From Bradyrhizobium sp. CCGUVB4N (GTDB lineage Bacteria > Pseudomonadota > Alphaproteobacteria > Rhizobiales > Xanthobacteraceae), in contig NZ_JANADP010000001.1 in assembly GCF_024199945.1 (NCBI RefSeq), positions 2,790,001 to 2,854,000 on the forward strand: a stretch of 64,000 nt of DNA, given 5' to 3'. This document shows positions 18,909-27,663 of this stretch, piece after piece. A program made the position numbers and the translations under genes. Under the pieces are notes generated by a model that had not been told where the DNA came from, made no database searches, and worked only from the letters and a program-made list of their open reading frames with translations. Every line of letters begins with the position of its first letter. Within the stretch, counting starts at the first letter, position 1.

Positions 18909-19667
18909 CTACCGCTTCTTCCTGTTCGCAAACGCATTGAACGCGGCGATCGCTTCGTCGGACTTCAGCCGCTCGCCGAACAGATGGCCCTCCTGATCGA
19001 TGCGGCGGGTGAGTTCTTCCGGCGGGGCACGCAGCAGCTTGCGCGAGGTCGCAACCGCTTCGGCCGGCAGCCGGCAGATCTCGCGCGCCACCTTGCGGGC
19101 CTCGACCTCGGTATGTCCCGGCGACACCACGGTGTTGACGAAGCCGGCGGCATGGGCCTCCGCGGCGGTGAAGCTGCGTCCCATCACCAGCATTGCAAAG
19201 GCGCGCTGGTATCCCATCGTGTGCGGCATCAACAGGCTGGCGGCTCCGACCGGCACGAGTCCGAGATGGATATAGGGCGCGGAGAATGTCGCAGCGGTGG
19301 AGGCGAGCACATAGTCGCAGTGGAACAGCATCACCGTCCCCACGCCGATCGAGGCACCGTCCACGGCGGCAATGATCGGTTTGACGTTGAGGGTGAGCGA
19401 ATAGAGAAATTTGGCGCCGTCCGACAAGGTTTCCGGACGCGAAGTATCCGCGTGCATGAAATCGTCGATGTCATCGCCGGCCGTGAACACGCCGGAGCCG
19501 CCGGTGATGATCATGCAACGGATATCGGGATTGTTCTGCGCGGTGTCGATCGCGCGGCTCATCTCGCGATACATGTCCTGGGTGATCGCGTTCTTCTTGC
19601 TCGGACGGCGCAGGGTGATGACGCGCGTTCCACGCTCTTCGGTGACGACGATATTGCCGTTCGGCAT
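18909..19667 (-). CDS. Enoyl-CoA hydratase/isomerase family protein
   Basis: 252 residues, single-domain crotonase length. Start at 19667 after GGGAGTGTTC; the product begins MPNGNIVVTEERGTRVITL. Oxyanion-hole regions are GGSGVFTAGDDIDDFMHAD and AAVDGASIGVGTVMLFHCD, followed by FSAPYIHLGLVP and FVNTVVSP. The Glu pair of true enoyl-CoA hydratases is not fully conserved (Gly-Thr-Val where one Glu is usual), so an isomerase or other crotonase reaction is possible. It is a single gene, downstream of nothing obvious and divergent from an MFS transporter. Confidence 0.88.
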   Translation of the reverse strand: MPNGNIVVTEERGTRVITLRRPSKKNAITQDMYREMSRAIDTAQNNPDIRCMIITGGSGVFTAGDDIDDFMHADTSRPETLSDGAKFLYSLTLNVKPIIAAVDGASIGVGTVMLFHCDYVLASTAATFSAPYIHLGLVPVGAASLLMPHTMGYQRAFAMLVMGRSFTAAEAHAAGFVNTVVSPGHTEVEARKVAREICRLPAEAVATSRKLLRAPPEELTRRIDQEGHLFGERLKSDEAIAAFNAFANRKKR

Positions 19668-19965
19668 GAACACTCCCTGCGGCCGCCGCGGCGCCTGCCA
19701 TCGGCGAGTCTTAGCATAGCTCAGCCTACATGATCCGGCCGGCGTGCCAATCCTGCGGCTCACCAATTCGGTGGGGATGCCGGTGGACGGTTGCATGACA
19801 CCCGTCCGACATTGCATTCGTACGGGGGAACCGTGATGCGAAAGCTGCCTCCCATATGCTGCGGCGTTTTGCGCATTGCAACAATTGGCTACAATGTTTA
19901 ATTTGAAAAACCGGTGGTTGTGCGGCACGATCAGCCGTCTCGTTCAGGAGGCCGACACTTGATCG

Positions 19966-21225
19966 ATGATTGCCGCAACGGGCGTTGACGAATCCTCGGT
20001 TCACTACCGCGGCTGGCGCGTGGTGCTGGCCTGCTTCCTGATGGCCTTCTTCATGTTCGGCTTTGGTCTCTATGGCCAGGGCGTCTATCTCGCCGAGCTC
20101 CAGCGCGCGCATGGCTGGCCCGGTACGCTGGTGTCCACGGCCAGCACATTCTCGTTCCTGCTGACCTCCGTCCTTGTCATCTTCACCGACGATCTGCTTG
20201 CCCGCATCGGGCTGCGGGCGTTGATCCTGTGCGGGCTGGCCGCGCTTGGCGCATCGACCGCGCTGCTGGCTCTGATGCAGGCGCCCTGGCAGCTCTATCT
20301 TGCCTATGCGCTGATGTCGGTCGGCTGGACCGGCATGGGCTCGGTGGTGATCGCAACCGTGCTGAACGCGTGGTTCGCGCGGCGCCGCGGGCTTGCGCTC
20401 AGCCTCGCCTTCAACGGCGCGACCTTCGGCGGCATCATCCTCGTCCCGGTCTTGCTGGCGCTCAGCAGCAGCATCGGCTTCCGCTCAGCCATGCTGGTGG
20501 CCACCATCGTGATGGTGGTGCTGGTGCTGCCGGTCGTCGTCGTCTTCACCGGCTGGCCGGTCGATGCGGCACCGAATGCAGCCGGTATATCCGGGGCCAA
20601 GGCCGCGGGTCATTCGCGCAAGGATCTGCTCGCCAACGCGTCATTCTGGACCATGGTCCTGCCGATCGCGATCGCGCTGCTCGCGCAAATGGGATTCATC
20701 ATCCATCAGGTGACGTTTCTCGAGCCGCTGATCGGCCGCGCCAGTGCCGGCCTGGCGGTCACCATCATGGCCGCGATGGCGGTGGTCGGCCGGCTGTCGC
20801 TCGGCCTGTTCGTCGACCGGCTCGATCCGCGGCTTGCCTGCGCGGCGTCGATGACGAGCCAGGCGGCGGCGCTGTTCGTTCTGCTGCAAAGCCAGAGCCC
20901 GACCGTGCTGCTCATATGTTGCGCCGTCTATGGCTTCTCGATCGGCAACATGATCACGTTTCCGCCTTTGATCATCCAGCGCGAGATCGGCAGCACGGCT
21001 TTCGCAGCCGCGATGGGGTTGGGGACGTCGATCAGCGGCATCGTCAGCGCCTTCGGCCCCGGCATTGTCGGCCTCGTGCGCAGCGTGAGCGGCGATTACA
21101 CCATGGCGTTCGCGATGTGCGTGGTGCTCGATGTCATTGCGGCCGGCATCGTGCTGTGGCGGCCGGGAAGACGGGCAGCCGTCACGCGCGATCTATCGCC
21201 CGAGCAGGATCGTAAGGTGGGATAA
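19966..21225 (+). CDS. MFS transporter (monocarboxylate/OFA-like)
   Basis: 419 residues with 12 predicted helices and a central cytoplasmic loop (about 195-215, rich in Ala/Gly/Lys). The first half has GWRVVLACFLMAFFMFGFGLY and VLNAWFARRRGLALSLAFNG, the pattern of oxalate:formate/monocarboxylate-like MFS members. The second half has VVGRLSLGLFVDRLDPR. The substrate is not deducible, and the chromosomal neighbours (enoyl-CoA hydratase divergent, acyl-CoA dehydrogenase convergent) only hint at carboxylate uptake. The roughly 300 bases upstream (19668-19965) contain no gene. Confidence 0.88.
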   Translation: MIAATGVDESSVHYRGWRVVLACFLMAFFMFGFGLYGQGVYLAELQRAHGWPGTLVSTASTFSFLLTSVLVIFTDDLLARIGLRALILCGLAALGASTALLALMQAPWQLYLAYALMSVGWTGMGSVVIATVLNAWFARRRGLALSLAFNGATFGGIILVPVLLALSSSIGFRSAMLVATIVMVVLVLPVVVVFTGWPVDAAPNAAGISGAKAAGHSRKDLLANASFWTMVLPIAIALLAQMGFIIHQVTFLEPLIGRASAGLAVTIMAAMAVVGRLSLGLFVDRLDPRLACAASMTSQAAALFVLLQSQSPTVLLICCAVYGFSIGNMITFPPLIIQREIGSTAFAAAMGLGTSISGIVSAFGPGIVGLVRSVSGDYTMAFAMCVVLDVIAAGIVLWRPGRRAAVTRDLSPEQDRKVG

Positions 21226-21252
21226 TCCACCCGACGTGTCCACGCTTTCAGG

Positions 21253-23031
21253 TTACCCCAGCAACACTGCATCCGCCGCGGCGACCGACTCCGCGCTCTC
21301 CGTTACGATGCGCTCGAGCGCGGGCGCCTGCACCGTGATGTTTTCGGCGAAGAAGCGTGCGAGCGAAACGTAGCGCGCGGCTTCCGTGTTGCCGTCGGCC
21401 TTGGCGGCGAGCGCCTCGGAGGCCAGCATGCAGCCGCCGAGCGTCGCGCCGAACTGCTGCAGATACGGCGTCGCGCCGGCGAGCGCCTCGTTCGGCGCCG
21501 AGGTGACGCGCTCCAGCAGCCACTTGCTCGTGCGCGTCAGCGCCTCCAGCGCCTCGCGCAGTTTCACGCCCGTGGTGCCGAAGGCAGGATCGTTGGAAGC
21601 TTCGACCTGCTTCACGGTGGCGGAGAGCTCGTCGAGCAGCGCCCACACCGCCGCGCCGCCATTGGCCGCAAGCTTGCGGGTGACGAGGTCGATCGCCTGG
21701 ATGCCGTTGGTGCCCTCGTAGATCGCGGTGATGCGGGCATCGCGATAATGCTGCGCGGCGCCGGTCTCCTCGATGAAGCCCATGCCGCCATGGACCTGCA
21801 CGCCGAGATAGGCGACCTCGTTGCCGATATCGGTGGAATAGCCCTTTGCCATCGGCGTCAGCAGCGCGGCGCGCGCAGCAGCATCGGCGCGCACCTTCGG
21901 ATCCTTGGCGCGCAGGGACACGTCGAGCGCGACCGCGGTCGCATAGCAGATGGTGCGCGCGGCCGCGGTCTGCGCCCGCATCCGCATCAGCATGCGCTTG
22001 ACGTCGGGATGCACGAAGATCGCATCCGACCCGTCGCCCTTCTTGCCGACGGCGCGGCCCTGCTTGCGCTCCTGCGCATAGGCCAGCGCCTGCTGATAGG
22101 CGCGATCGGCGACGCCGACACCCTCCAGGCCGACGCCGAGACGGGCCTGGTTCATCATCGTGAACATGCAGCGCATGCCCTGGTTCTCCTCGCCGATCAG
22201 GAAACCGATCGCGCCGCCATGGTCGCCCATGGTCATGGTGCAGGTCGGCGAGGCGTGCATGCCGAGCTTGTGCTCGACGCCGGAAGCGAAGATGTCGTTG
22301 CGCGCACCGAGCGAGCCGTCGGCATTGACCATGAACTTGGGAACGAGAAAGAGCGAGATCCCCTTGGTGCCGGCGGGCGCGTCCGGCAGACGCGCCAGCA
22401 CGAAATGCACGATGTTGTCGGTCATATCGTGCTCGCCATAGGTGATGAAGATCTTCGTCCCCTTGATGCGATAGGTGCCGTCGGCCTGCCTGTCGGCGCG
22501 GGTGCGCAGCGCACCGACGTCGGAGCCGGCCTGCGCTTCCGTGAGCTGCATGGTGCCGGTCCATTCGCCGGTGACGAGCTTTTCGAGATAGATCGATTTC
22601 AGCTCGTCGCTGCCATGCGCATCGAGCGCCTCGATTGCAGACGCCGTCAGCAGCGGGCAGAGGCCGAAGGCGACGTTGGAGGCGCTCCAGATTTCGGTGC
22701 AGGCGGCGTTGATCGCCATCGGCAGGCCCTGGCCGCCGAAATCTTCCGGCCCGGACACCGCGTTCCAGCCGCCGTCGGTCCAGCGCTTGTAGGCATCCGG
22801 CCAGCCCGGCGCGGTCGTGACCTTGCCGTCGTCGAGCTTGATGCCGTGCTCGTCGCCGACCTTGTTGAGCGGCGCCAGCACGTCGGTCGCGAACTTGCCG
22901 GCTTCCTCCAGCACCGCCGACACGATGTCGCCGTCGAAATCGCCGTAATGGCCGGCGTCCACGGCGGCCTTGAGGCCGGCGCCATGGTTGAGCGACAGCA
23001 GCATGTCAGAAATCGGCGCGCGGTAGGTCAT
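21253..23031 (-). CDS. Acyl-CoA dehydrogenase (long, DmdC-type family)
   Basis: 592 residues, the length of the acyl-CoA dehydrogenase subfamily with a C-terminal extension (DmdC-like). Flavin-binding motifs are MQLTEAQAGSDVGALRTRA near 180 and KIFITYGEHDMTDNIVHFV, with the CoA/FAD segment VQVHGGMGFIEETGAAQHYRD and the Glu-bearing ITAIYEGTNGIQAIDLV in the catalytic area. It oxidises acyl-CoA thioesters, passing electrons to ETF. The substrate chain is unknown. The N-terminus MTYRAPISDMLLSLNHGAG is typical of the subfamily. Single gene; it is the last chromosomal gene before the tRNA. Confidence 0.94.
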   Translation of the reverse strand: MTYRAPISDMLLSLNHGAGLKAAVDAGHYGDFDGDIVSAVLEEAGKFATDVLAPLNKVGDEHGIKLDDGKVTTAPGWPDAYKRWTDGGWNAVSGPEDFGGQGLPMAINAACTEIWSASNVAFGLCPLLTASAIEALDAHGSDELKSIYLEKLVTGEWTGTMQLTEAQAGSDVGALRTRADRQADGTYRIKGTKIFITYGEHDMTDNIVHFVLARLPDAPAGTKGISLFLVPKFMVNADGSLGARNDIFASGVEHKLGMHASPTCTMTMGDHGGAIGFLIGEENQGMRCMFTMMNQARLGVGLEGVGVADRAYQQALAYAQERKQGRAVGKKGDGSDAIFVHPDVKRMLMRMRAQTAAARTICYATAVALDVSLRAKDPKVRADAAARAALLTPMAKGYSTDIGNEVAYLGVQVHGGMGFIEETGAAQHYRDARITAIYEGTNGIQAIDLVTRKLAANGGAAVWALLDELSATVKQVEASNDPAFGTTGVKLREALEALTRTSKWLLERVTSAPNEALAGATPYLQQFGATLGGCMLASEALAAKADGNTEAARYVSLARFFAENITVQAPALERIVTESAESVAAADAVLLG

Positions 23032-23272
23032 GGCTCACTCCCGTGGACAGGTTTGGCGCCGTATTCCCATGAAACGCCGGAGGTCTCAATGGGCGGGAGG
23101 GCCGGGGCCGGGCGGGGATCGAGCCTATAATAGAGTGTGGCCGGGCCGGCCCCGGGCCCGCGGTATTTTGCCCCTCCAGGCGGTTGAAATGCTGCGCCGC
23201 TCCCTATAGACCGGCTGCGACCAGAGGGAATCTGCGGTTGCCGGTTCTTCCGCCGTTCCCCTTGTCGCCTGA

Positions 23273-23347
23273 TGGGGCGTAGCCAAGCGGTAAGGCAGCG
23301 GATTTTGATTCCACCAGACGTAGGTTCGAATCCTGCCGCCCCAACCA
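23273..23347 (+). tRNA. tRNA-Gln (anticodon TTG), CCA encoded
   Basis: The acceptor arm TGGGGCG pairs with CGCCCCA, the D-loop reads AGCCAAGCGGTAAGGC, the anticodon loop is TTTTGAT (anticodon TTG) and the T-arm is GTAGGTTCGAATCCTGC. Discriminator A and CCA are encoded. The sequence aligns well with bacterial tRNA-Gln. Accessory DNA begins directly after its 3' end, a standard integration position. Confidence 0.96.
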
Positions 23348-23570
23348 CCAAACCATCCCGAACGCTCTGATTTTTTGCGAGTTTCTACGAGAAATTCCCG
23401 CGGATTTTGCAGAGCGCGGCTTCGCAAAAATTCCCCTGTATTTTCAAGCACTACAAAGCAGTCCCGGCGACTCCGCGCGACATGGACGCGACATGGAGCT
23501 GGGGCTTGATGCTGACAGAAGTCAGCACAAGCCTATGTGACGAACACTCATGCATCGATTAGGTTTGCTT

Positions 23571-24317
23571 ATGCGCGTATCGTTCGACAGCAACGCTTGG
23601 GAGAAAATATTCGATCCTGCGGACAGCAATTGGACCCCTATTCGCGCGGGGCTCACCAAAAATCAGATCGAGGGATTCATAAGCGAAGCCACCTTTCGGA
23701 TCGAAGCAATCCGCAAGACCGAACGGGCGGCCTATTTTTCCGAGCCCAGAATGCAGGTGCAATTCCCTCTTTCCGTGGTTGAGAGGAATGGCAAGCCTTA
23801 CGTCCATTTCATGACGATCGGTCCCGATGACGCCCAACATCCAGGCTTGCCCGAGAGGCAATTGGCAAAGCTCACAAGTGCGCTCCACGCTAATGCAAGG
23901 ATTATGCGCACGGCGTCATGGCTCGGACTACCTAGTCCGCCGGAGATTGGCGATCCGGCGCTCTTTGCGCAAACTGCGTACTGCGATAGCGAGCGCGAGC
24001 AACGCCAGATCGATGCCTTGGCACGCATTGAAGCGCGGGGCGTAGGTAGGGCTGCGTTCGAAGCCGCTGGCGGGTGGCAGGGTGCCGGCGGAGCGCCCTT
24101 GGACGAAAAGAGATTTCGCAAGGCCTGTGCCGAATGGGCGGACGGGGAACTCGTCGCCGCCCACATCGCCTATCGAAACGATATTCTATGCACCGATGAT
24201 CAAGGCCGCGCGGCAGGTCGATCCATTCTTGATCCAACAAATCGAGCTTGGCTCACGGCGGAGTTTGGGGTTCAATTTGCGACGCTAGACGAGCTTCTCA
24301 GCCAGATTCGCGCATGA
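23571..24317 (+). CDS. PIN-like domain protein
   Basis: 248 residues from the ATG at 23571, where the protein opens with a PIN-type strand MRVSFDSNAWEKIFDP (Asp5 and Asn7). The C-terminal part AAHIAYRNDILCTDDQGRAAG followed by FGVQFATLDELLSQI matches the closing acidic strand and helix of PIN nucleases. The middle (about 40-180) is an unusual helical insertion rich in acidic and Ala residues. PIN domains are metal-dependent RNases, often toxins, but no antitoxin-sized gene is adjacent, so the role is open. First island gene, 224 bases after the tRNA. Confidence 0.65.
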   Translation: MRVSFDSNAWEKIFDPADSNWTPIRAGLTKNQIEGFISEATFRIEAIRKTERAAYFSEPRMQVQFPLSVVERNGKPYVHFMTIGPDDAQHPGLPERQLAKLTSALHANARIMRTASWLGLPSPPEIGDPALFAQTAYCDSEREQRQIDALARIEARGVGRAAFEAAGGWQGAGGAPLDEKRFRKACAEWADGELVAAHIAYRNDILCTDDQGRAAGRSILDPTNRAWLTAEFGVQFATLDELLSQIRA

Positions 24318-24329
24318 CGTGACCGATGG

Positions 24330-25277
24330 CTACGAAGAAAGAGTGGTTCGCAGCGAGTTTAGCAACGTGGTCGCTTCATCGATCTTCTTTAAGAATTCCG
24401 GATCTTTCTTCAATTCATTGAGCGTAGCCCAGGGCACCTTCTTTACAGAATCCACAACCGTATCGAGATCGCTCACCAGCCCACCTTTTTCTTTCTTAGG
24501 TGCCGGGGCACGCAATCGCATCATCGCAGATTCTAGGTCACCATCACGCGTCATGAAATGTGCATTAGCAACTGGATCGGGAAGAATGGCGCGAAGCTTT
24601 CTGAGGTCCTTGGAATTTGTGATCCGTTTTCTTGCCACTTTGTCGACGACCGCGTCGATGACGGTCGGAGACAATAGCTTCTTGTTAACTCCGAGAAGTT
24701 CGCGCGCCCAAGTCAAGCTGGCGGCGTCGTCCTTTAGTCCCTTAAATCGCTCCGACAGCTCAAAAACCTCGATGAGCTTGTCTAACTCTTTGAACGATAT
24801 GCCCAGCATGTTGGCGGCACTGGCGCGTCCAACAAGCTGTATGAGGCGATAGGCCACCATTTCCTTTTCTTTGGCATCCCATTCTTTCCGCTGACGATGG
24901 ATATAAATCCAAACGCGCAAACGATCTTCTTCGCTTAAAGTGCGGTCGGTTACCTCAATTGGGATCTGTCGATACTGAGTCTTGCCGTGTTCAACGAGAA
25001 TGCGCGAGTTCGCCCAACGACGTTCACCGTCGATGATGCGAAACTTTCCCTGCTGATCAGGATGCGGTTCGACGAGAAGAGGCTCAAAGAGCCCTTCGTT
25101 GTCGTCAATTTGGCGTTGCAGTTCTTCGTCTTCCTTGGGGCCCAGTCTGGGCTGACGCTCGTTGGGAACGACGTCGTCGAGGTCGGCCTTCGCTCGGTAT
25201 GTCCGAAGAACAGTACGTCCAAGGGGGCGTTCCTGAAGCCCTATGACGCGGCCCTTGTTAGGTTCGGGCTTGTTCAT
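24330..25277 (-). CDS. ParB/Spo0J-like nuclease-domain protein
   Basis: 315 residues. The N-terminal ParB domain is recognisable: DDVVPNERQPRLGPKEDEEL near 34-53, then LFEPLLVEPHPDQ and FRIIDGERRWANSRIL, the CTP/nucleic-acid binding box (GERRW in place of GERR). A helix-turn-helix-like part follows (VGRASAANMLGISFKELDKL). The lysine-rich C-terminus differs from chromosomal ParB. It starts 4 bases after the DUF2130 gene, so the two form an operon. ParA is absent, and a regulatory or DNA-binding role unrelated to partition is likely. Confidence 0.8.
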   Translation of the reverse strand: MNKPEPNKGRVIGLQERPLGRTVLRTYRAKADLDDVVPNERQPRLGPKEDEELQRQIDDNEGLFEPLLVEPHPDQQGKFRIIDGERRWANSRILVEHGKTQYRQIPIEVTDRTLSEEDRLRVWIYIHRQRKEWDAKEKEMVAYRLIQLVGRASAANMLGISFKELDKLIEVFELSERFKGLKDDAASLTWARELLGVNKKLLSPTVIDAVVDKVARKRITNSKDLRKLRAILPDPVANAHFMTRDGDLESAMMRLRAPAPKKEKGGLVSDLDTVVDSVKKVPWATLNELKKDPEFLKKIDEATTLLNSLRTTLSS

Positions 25278-25281
25278 GGGT

Positions 25282-26523
25282 TTAATCCGTCTCCGAAGTT
25301 CCGATGATGCATTCTATCTCTTCCCGCAGCTTTGCGTGAAGTTTCTGGGACGATTTAAGGAGAATGCCGCGTTTTTCCCACACCTTGTCATGTGCTTTCT
25401 TTTCGTCCACGTCTAGTTGTAGAAGCTTCTCATCGTTTCCTTCAACGGAGCCTAGGAGCTTCGCAAAACCTTCGGATACGATGAAGTCATAAAGCTTCGC
25501 GGTTTTTTGGCTGCGATCCTCTTCGCTCAGACGCAGCGTGTGGAAGCGAACAATCTCCTCACGAACGATGCCAACGATCGCCATTACCCGAGCGGGGTTG
25601 GCCGCAATCACTCCCTCGACACCGTGCACCTGCCGCGCGCCGGTCGGAAACTTGCTGGTCGTCAGAAAGGCGTGGTCCGCTTTTTCGCTGACCATGTCTT
25701 CGCGCAGCTTTGTGACAAACGACGCTTGCCAACCATTACGGTTGCGAGAATCGTAGACGATCTTCCCGCAGACCTTATTGTTATGCTTGACCACATGGAT
25801 GATGTCGGCACCCGAAGATTTGTTGAGCGCCGTGATCTCGTCTTTGGGATATCTCTTTTTCAGTTCCTCGAGCAGCTTGACGTCCGCACCTTCGGCTTCT
25901 TCGGCATCAAGCCGACGTTGCATGGCGCTCATCTGTTCGGAGATCTTCGCCATGTCGGTGGCGTGCTTGACGGTAAGGGTGGCGATGTTCTCGCTGTTCT
26001 TCTGTTCCATGGCCGTCCGCACTTCGTCGGTTCGAGCCGCGATTGTGGTCTCCTGATCGGCCTTCACCTTCGCTAAGGCTGCCATGGCCTCGGACTTTTC
26101 CCGCTCGGCCTGCACGGCACGCAACGTTGTCGCCTCCTGTTGCGCGACAATCGCTTCCAACTTTTGCTTCATTTCGTCTTCGGCGGCCTGCTTCGCGGCC
26201 GCGCGCGCTGCGTTCTCGCGCGCTAGGGCGTCAGACTTTATCTGCTCGATCACCGCGACGTGATCCTGCAGAATTTTTTGGGTGGCCGCCTTGTTGTCGG
26301 CTTCGATCTGCTCACGCGCTTCTTTGAACTGCTCTTCCATGCGCGCTTGCAGTGCTGCCGTTTGCTTCAACGTATCAGCTTCAAATCGCGCTCGAATCTC
26401 TCCGGCGCGCTCGTTCGAAATTGGCTGTTCGCAGTACGGGCACACCTCGTCGCCGGCGTGCACGTGTACGGCGCCATCCGGGTGCAAAGCTGGCTGCAGA
26501 CTGGCCATCGGTTTCTTCCCCAT
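25282..26523 (-). CDS. DUF2130 coiled-coil protein
   Basis: 413 residues. A small CPYCEQPIS zinc-finger-like motif near 28-36 precedes a long coiled coil (about 45-225, Glu/Lys/Ala-rich heptads), then the conserved DUF2130 globular domain: GADIIHVVKHNNKVCGKIVYD, WQASFVTKLREDMVSEKADH and FLTTSKFPTGARQVHGVEG. Some relatives have been likened to restriction-endonuclease folds (E-x-K-like K-I-V-Y-D... and D-x-A-F strands), but that is not proven. An ATG at 26508 has the better ribosome site (GGGGAAG) and may be the real start. Divergent from the ubiquitin-like operon, sharing its repeat-bearing promoter. Confidence 0.82.
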   Translation of the reverse strand: MGKKPMASLQPALHPDGAVHVHAGDEVCPYCEQPISNERAGEIRARFEADTLKQTAALQARMEEQFKEAREQIEADNKAATQKILQDHVAVIEQIKSDALARENAARAAAKQAAEDEMKQKLEAIVAQQEATTLRAVQAEREKSEAMAALAKVKADQETTIAARTDEVRTAMEQKNSENIATLTVKHATDMAKISEQMSAMQRRLDAEEAEGADVKLLEELKKRYPKDEITALNKSSGADIIHVVKHNNKVCGKIVYDSRNRNGWQASFVTKLREDMVSEKADHAFLTTSKFPTGARQVHGVEGVIAANPARVMAIVGIVREEIVRFHTLRLSEEDRSQKTAKLYDFIVSEGFAKLLGSVEGNDEKLLQLDVDEKKAHDKVWEKRGILLKSSQKLHAKLREEIECIIGTSETD

Positions 26524-26543
26524 CTTGACATGGACGAAATAAT

Positions 26544-26569
26544 GTCCTATTCTGTCCTAGTTAGTCCTA
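26544..26569. promoter_or_regulatory. Three 10-bp-phased GTCCTA repeats in a divergent promoter
   Basis: GTCCTA occurs at 26544, 26554 and 26564, exactly one helical turn apart, in the 104 bases between the DUF2130 and ubiquitin-like genes. Phased direct repeats place a bound protein on one DNA face, so an operator for a shared regulator is likely. The ParB-like protein is one candidate. Confidence 0.55.
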
Positions 26570-26627
26570 GTCGTCAATCACTATTGCGGAACTCCGTCCC
26601 GCAAGGGCGCTGAAACGAGGTAACCAT

Positions 26628-27158
26628 ATGGAAAATCAAGAGATTGAGCTGTTTGTCCATGCCTCGGGCCGCAAGCCCCAGGTGGTCTTGGCTGCGGCTG
26701 AGGAAACGCTGGGCGACACATTGCGCCGTCTGGACCTGCTGCCGGCGGGCGATCACGGCCACCACATTTTCGTCGGCGAGGCCGTGACAGAAACGATCGA
26801 GATCGAGCACGGCGCGCAAGAGCACACCACGGTCGATATCGACCTGAAGCTGGTAGTTCTCGATCTCCACAAGCATCGCCATGTCCATGTTCACAAGTGT
26901 CAGCGAATCGCCGTCGCTGTGAATTTCAGCGCCGACACCAAGGACCACAAGTTCAAGCCCAACACCACGATCGGCACTGTTACCGATTGGGCCCGGAAAC
27001 AGTTTCCCATCGATGCTGCGGTGGCCGGTGAATATGTGCTGCAAATCCATGGCACCACTACGCAACCGCGCTCGACCGAGCATCTTGGCGATGTCGTCGA
27101 GGGTGACACCTGCTCGATCTGCTTCGATCTCGTCAAGGAAGTGACGCCGAAAGGGTGA
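26628..27158 (+). CDS. Multi-ubiquitin-like protein (two Ubl domains)
   Basis: 176 residues. Two ubiquitin-like halves: about 4-80 (EIELFVHASGRKPQVVL...KLVVLDL) and about 92-176, joined by a His-rich linker HKHRHVHVHKC. The second half matches the bacterial multi-ubiquitin family (KFKPNTTIGTVTDWARKQF, GEYVLQIHGT, CSICFDLVKEV). It ends at Gly176 with no extra tail, so no processing is needed before activation. First gene of the E2-JAMM-E1 operon, with 4 bases to the next gene. Expected role: modifier activated at its C-terminal Gly and attached to targets. Confidence 0.9.
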   Translation: MENQEIELFVHASGRKPQVVLAAAEETLGDTLRRLDLLPAGDHGHHIFVGEAVTETIEIEHGAQEHTTVDIDLKLVVLDLHKHRHVHVHKCQRIAVAVNFSADTKDHKFKPNTTIGTVTDWARKQFPIDAAVAGEYVLQIHGTTTQPRSTEHLGDVVEGDTCSICFDLVKEVTPKG

Positions 27159-27162
27159 CCCC

Positions 27163-27663
27163 ATGCTGCCGCCCGATCAGCGCCTGTTTGAGTCTCACCT
27201 GCTCCTGCCCGAGTACCGCGACGGGCTCGCCAAGGAACTTTGGGGCCACGTCGTCGGTGACGACCTGCCCCCAGGTACAGCATGGCCCAACGTCGTGTTC
27301 TGGATGGCAGCCGCGCGGCGCGAAGGTGCTCCCGATCACTACCATGTCGCGCTGAACCTAAGCGGCTACAGCACCCAGCCCCCAACCGGTCCTCTATGGG
27401 ATCCGGCAACGAAGCAAACTCTCGCTTTCTCGAAATGGCCGAAGGGCAAACCCGGAAGCCGCTTCGCCATCGTGTTCAGGACGGACGGCTTCTCGTTTGC
27501 CGGAAAGGCCCTTTATCATCCCTACGATCGTTCACCGCTGTCGGATCATCCCGAATGGAAGAGCGAGCCGCTTCGGCCGGTCTGGACGAGCTCGCATACG
27601 ATCATCGACTACCTCGAAGAATTTCAATCGCTGCTGACGAGTGAGGATTACCTTGGTATCTGA
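27163..27663 (+). CDS. E2-like (UBC-fold) conjugation protein lacking cysteine
   Basis: 166 residues with the layout of an E2 core: an N-terminal helix, a beta meander (YHVALNLSGYSTQPPTGPLWD, FAIVFRTDGFSFAGKALYHP) and C-terminal helices (SSHTIIDYLEEFQSLL). The HP at 119-120 corresponds to the E2 HPN region. The whole protein contains no cysteine, so the usual thioester is impossible. Ser124 or Ser127 (DRSPLSDHP) lies where the cysteine would be. Recently described Bub pathways use Ubl-serine oxyester intermediates, and this fits that class. Its end overlaps the JAMM gene by up to 23 bases. Confidence 0.82.
   Translation: MLPPDQRLFESHLLLPEYRDGLAKELWGHVVGDDLPPGTAWPNVVFWMAAARREGAPDHYHVALNLSGYSTQPPTGPLWDPATKQTLAFSKWPKGKPGSRFAIVFRTDGFSFAGKALYHPYDRSPLSDHPEWKSEPLRPVWTSSHTIIDYLEEFQSLLTSEDYLGI

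Noticed and set aside
17506..18996. Long plus-strand open frame opposite the 5'-nucleotidase gene
   Set aside because: The nucleotidase has all metal motifs and a signal peptide; the opposite frame is a composition artefact.
21748..23130. Long plus-strand open frame opposite acyl-CoA dehydrogenase
   Set aside because: Same reason: conserved dehydrogenase on the minus strand, no motif in the opposite frame.
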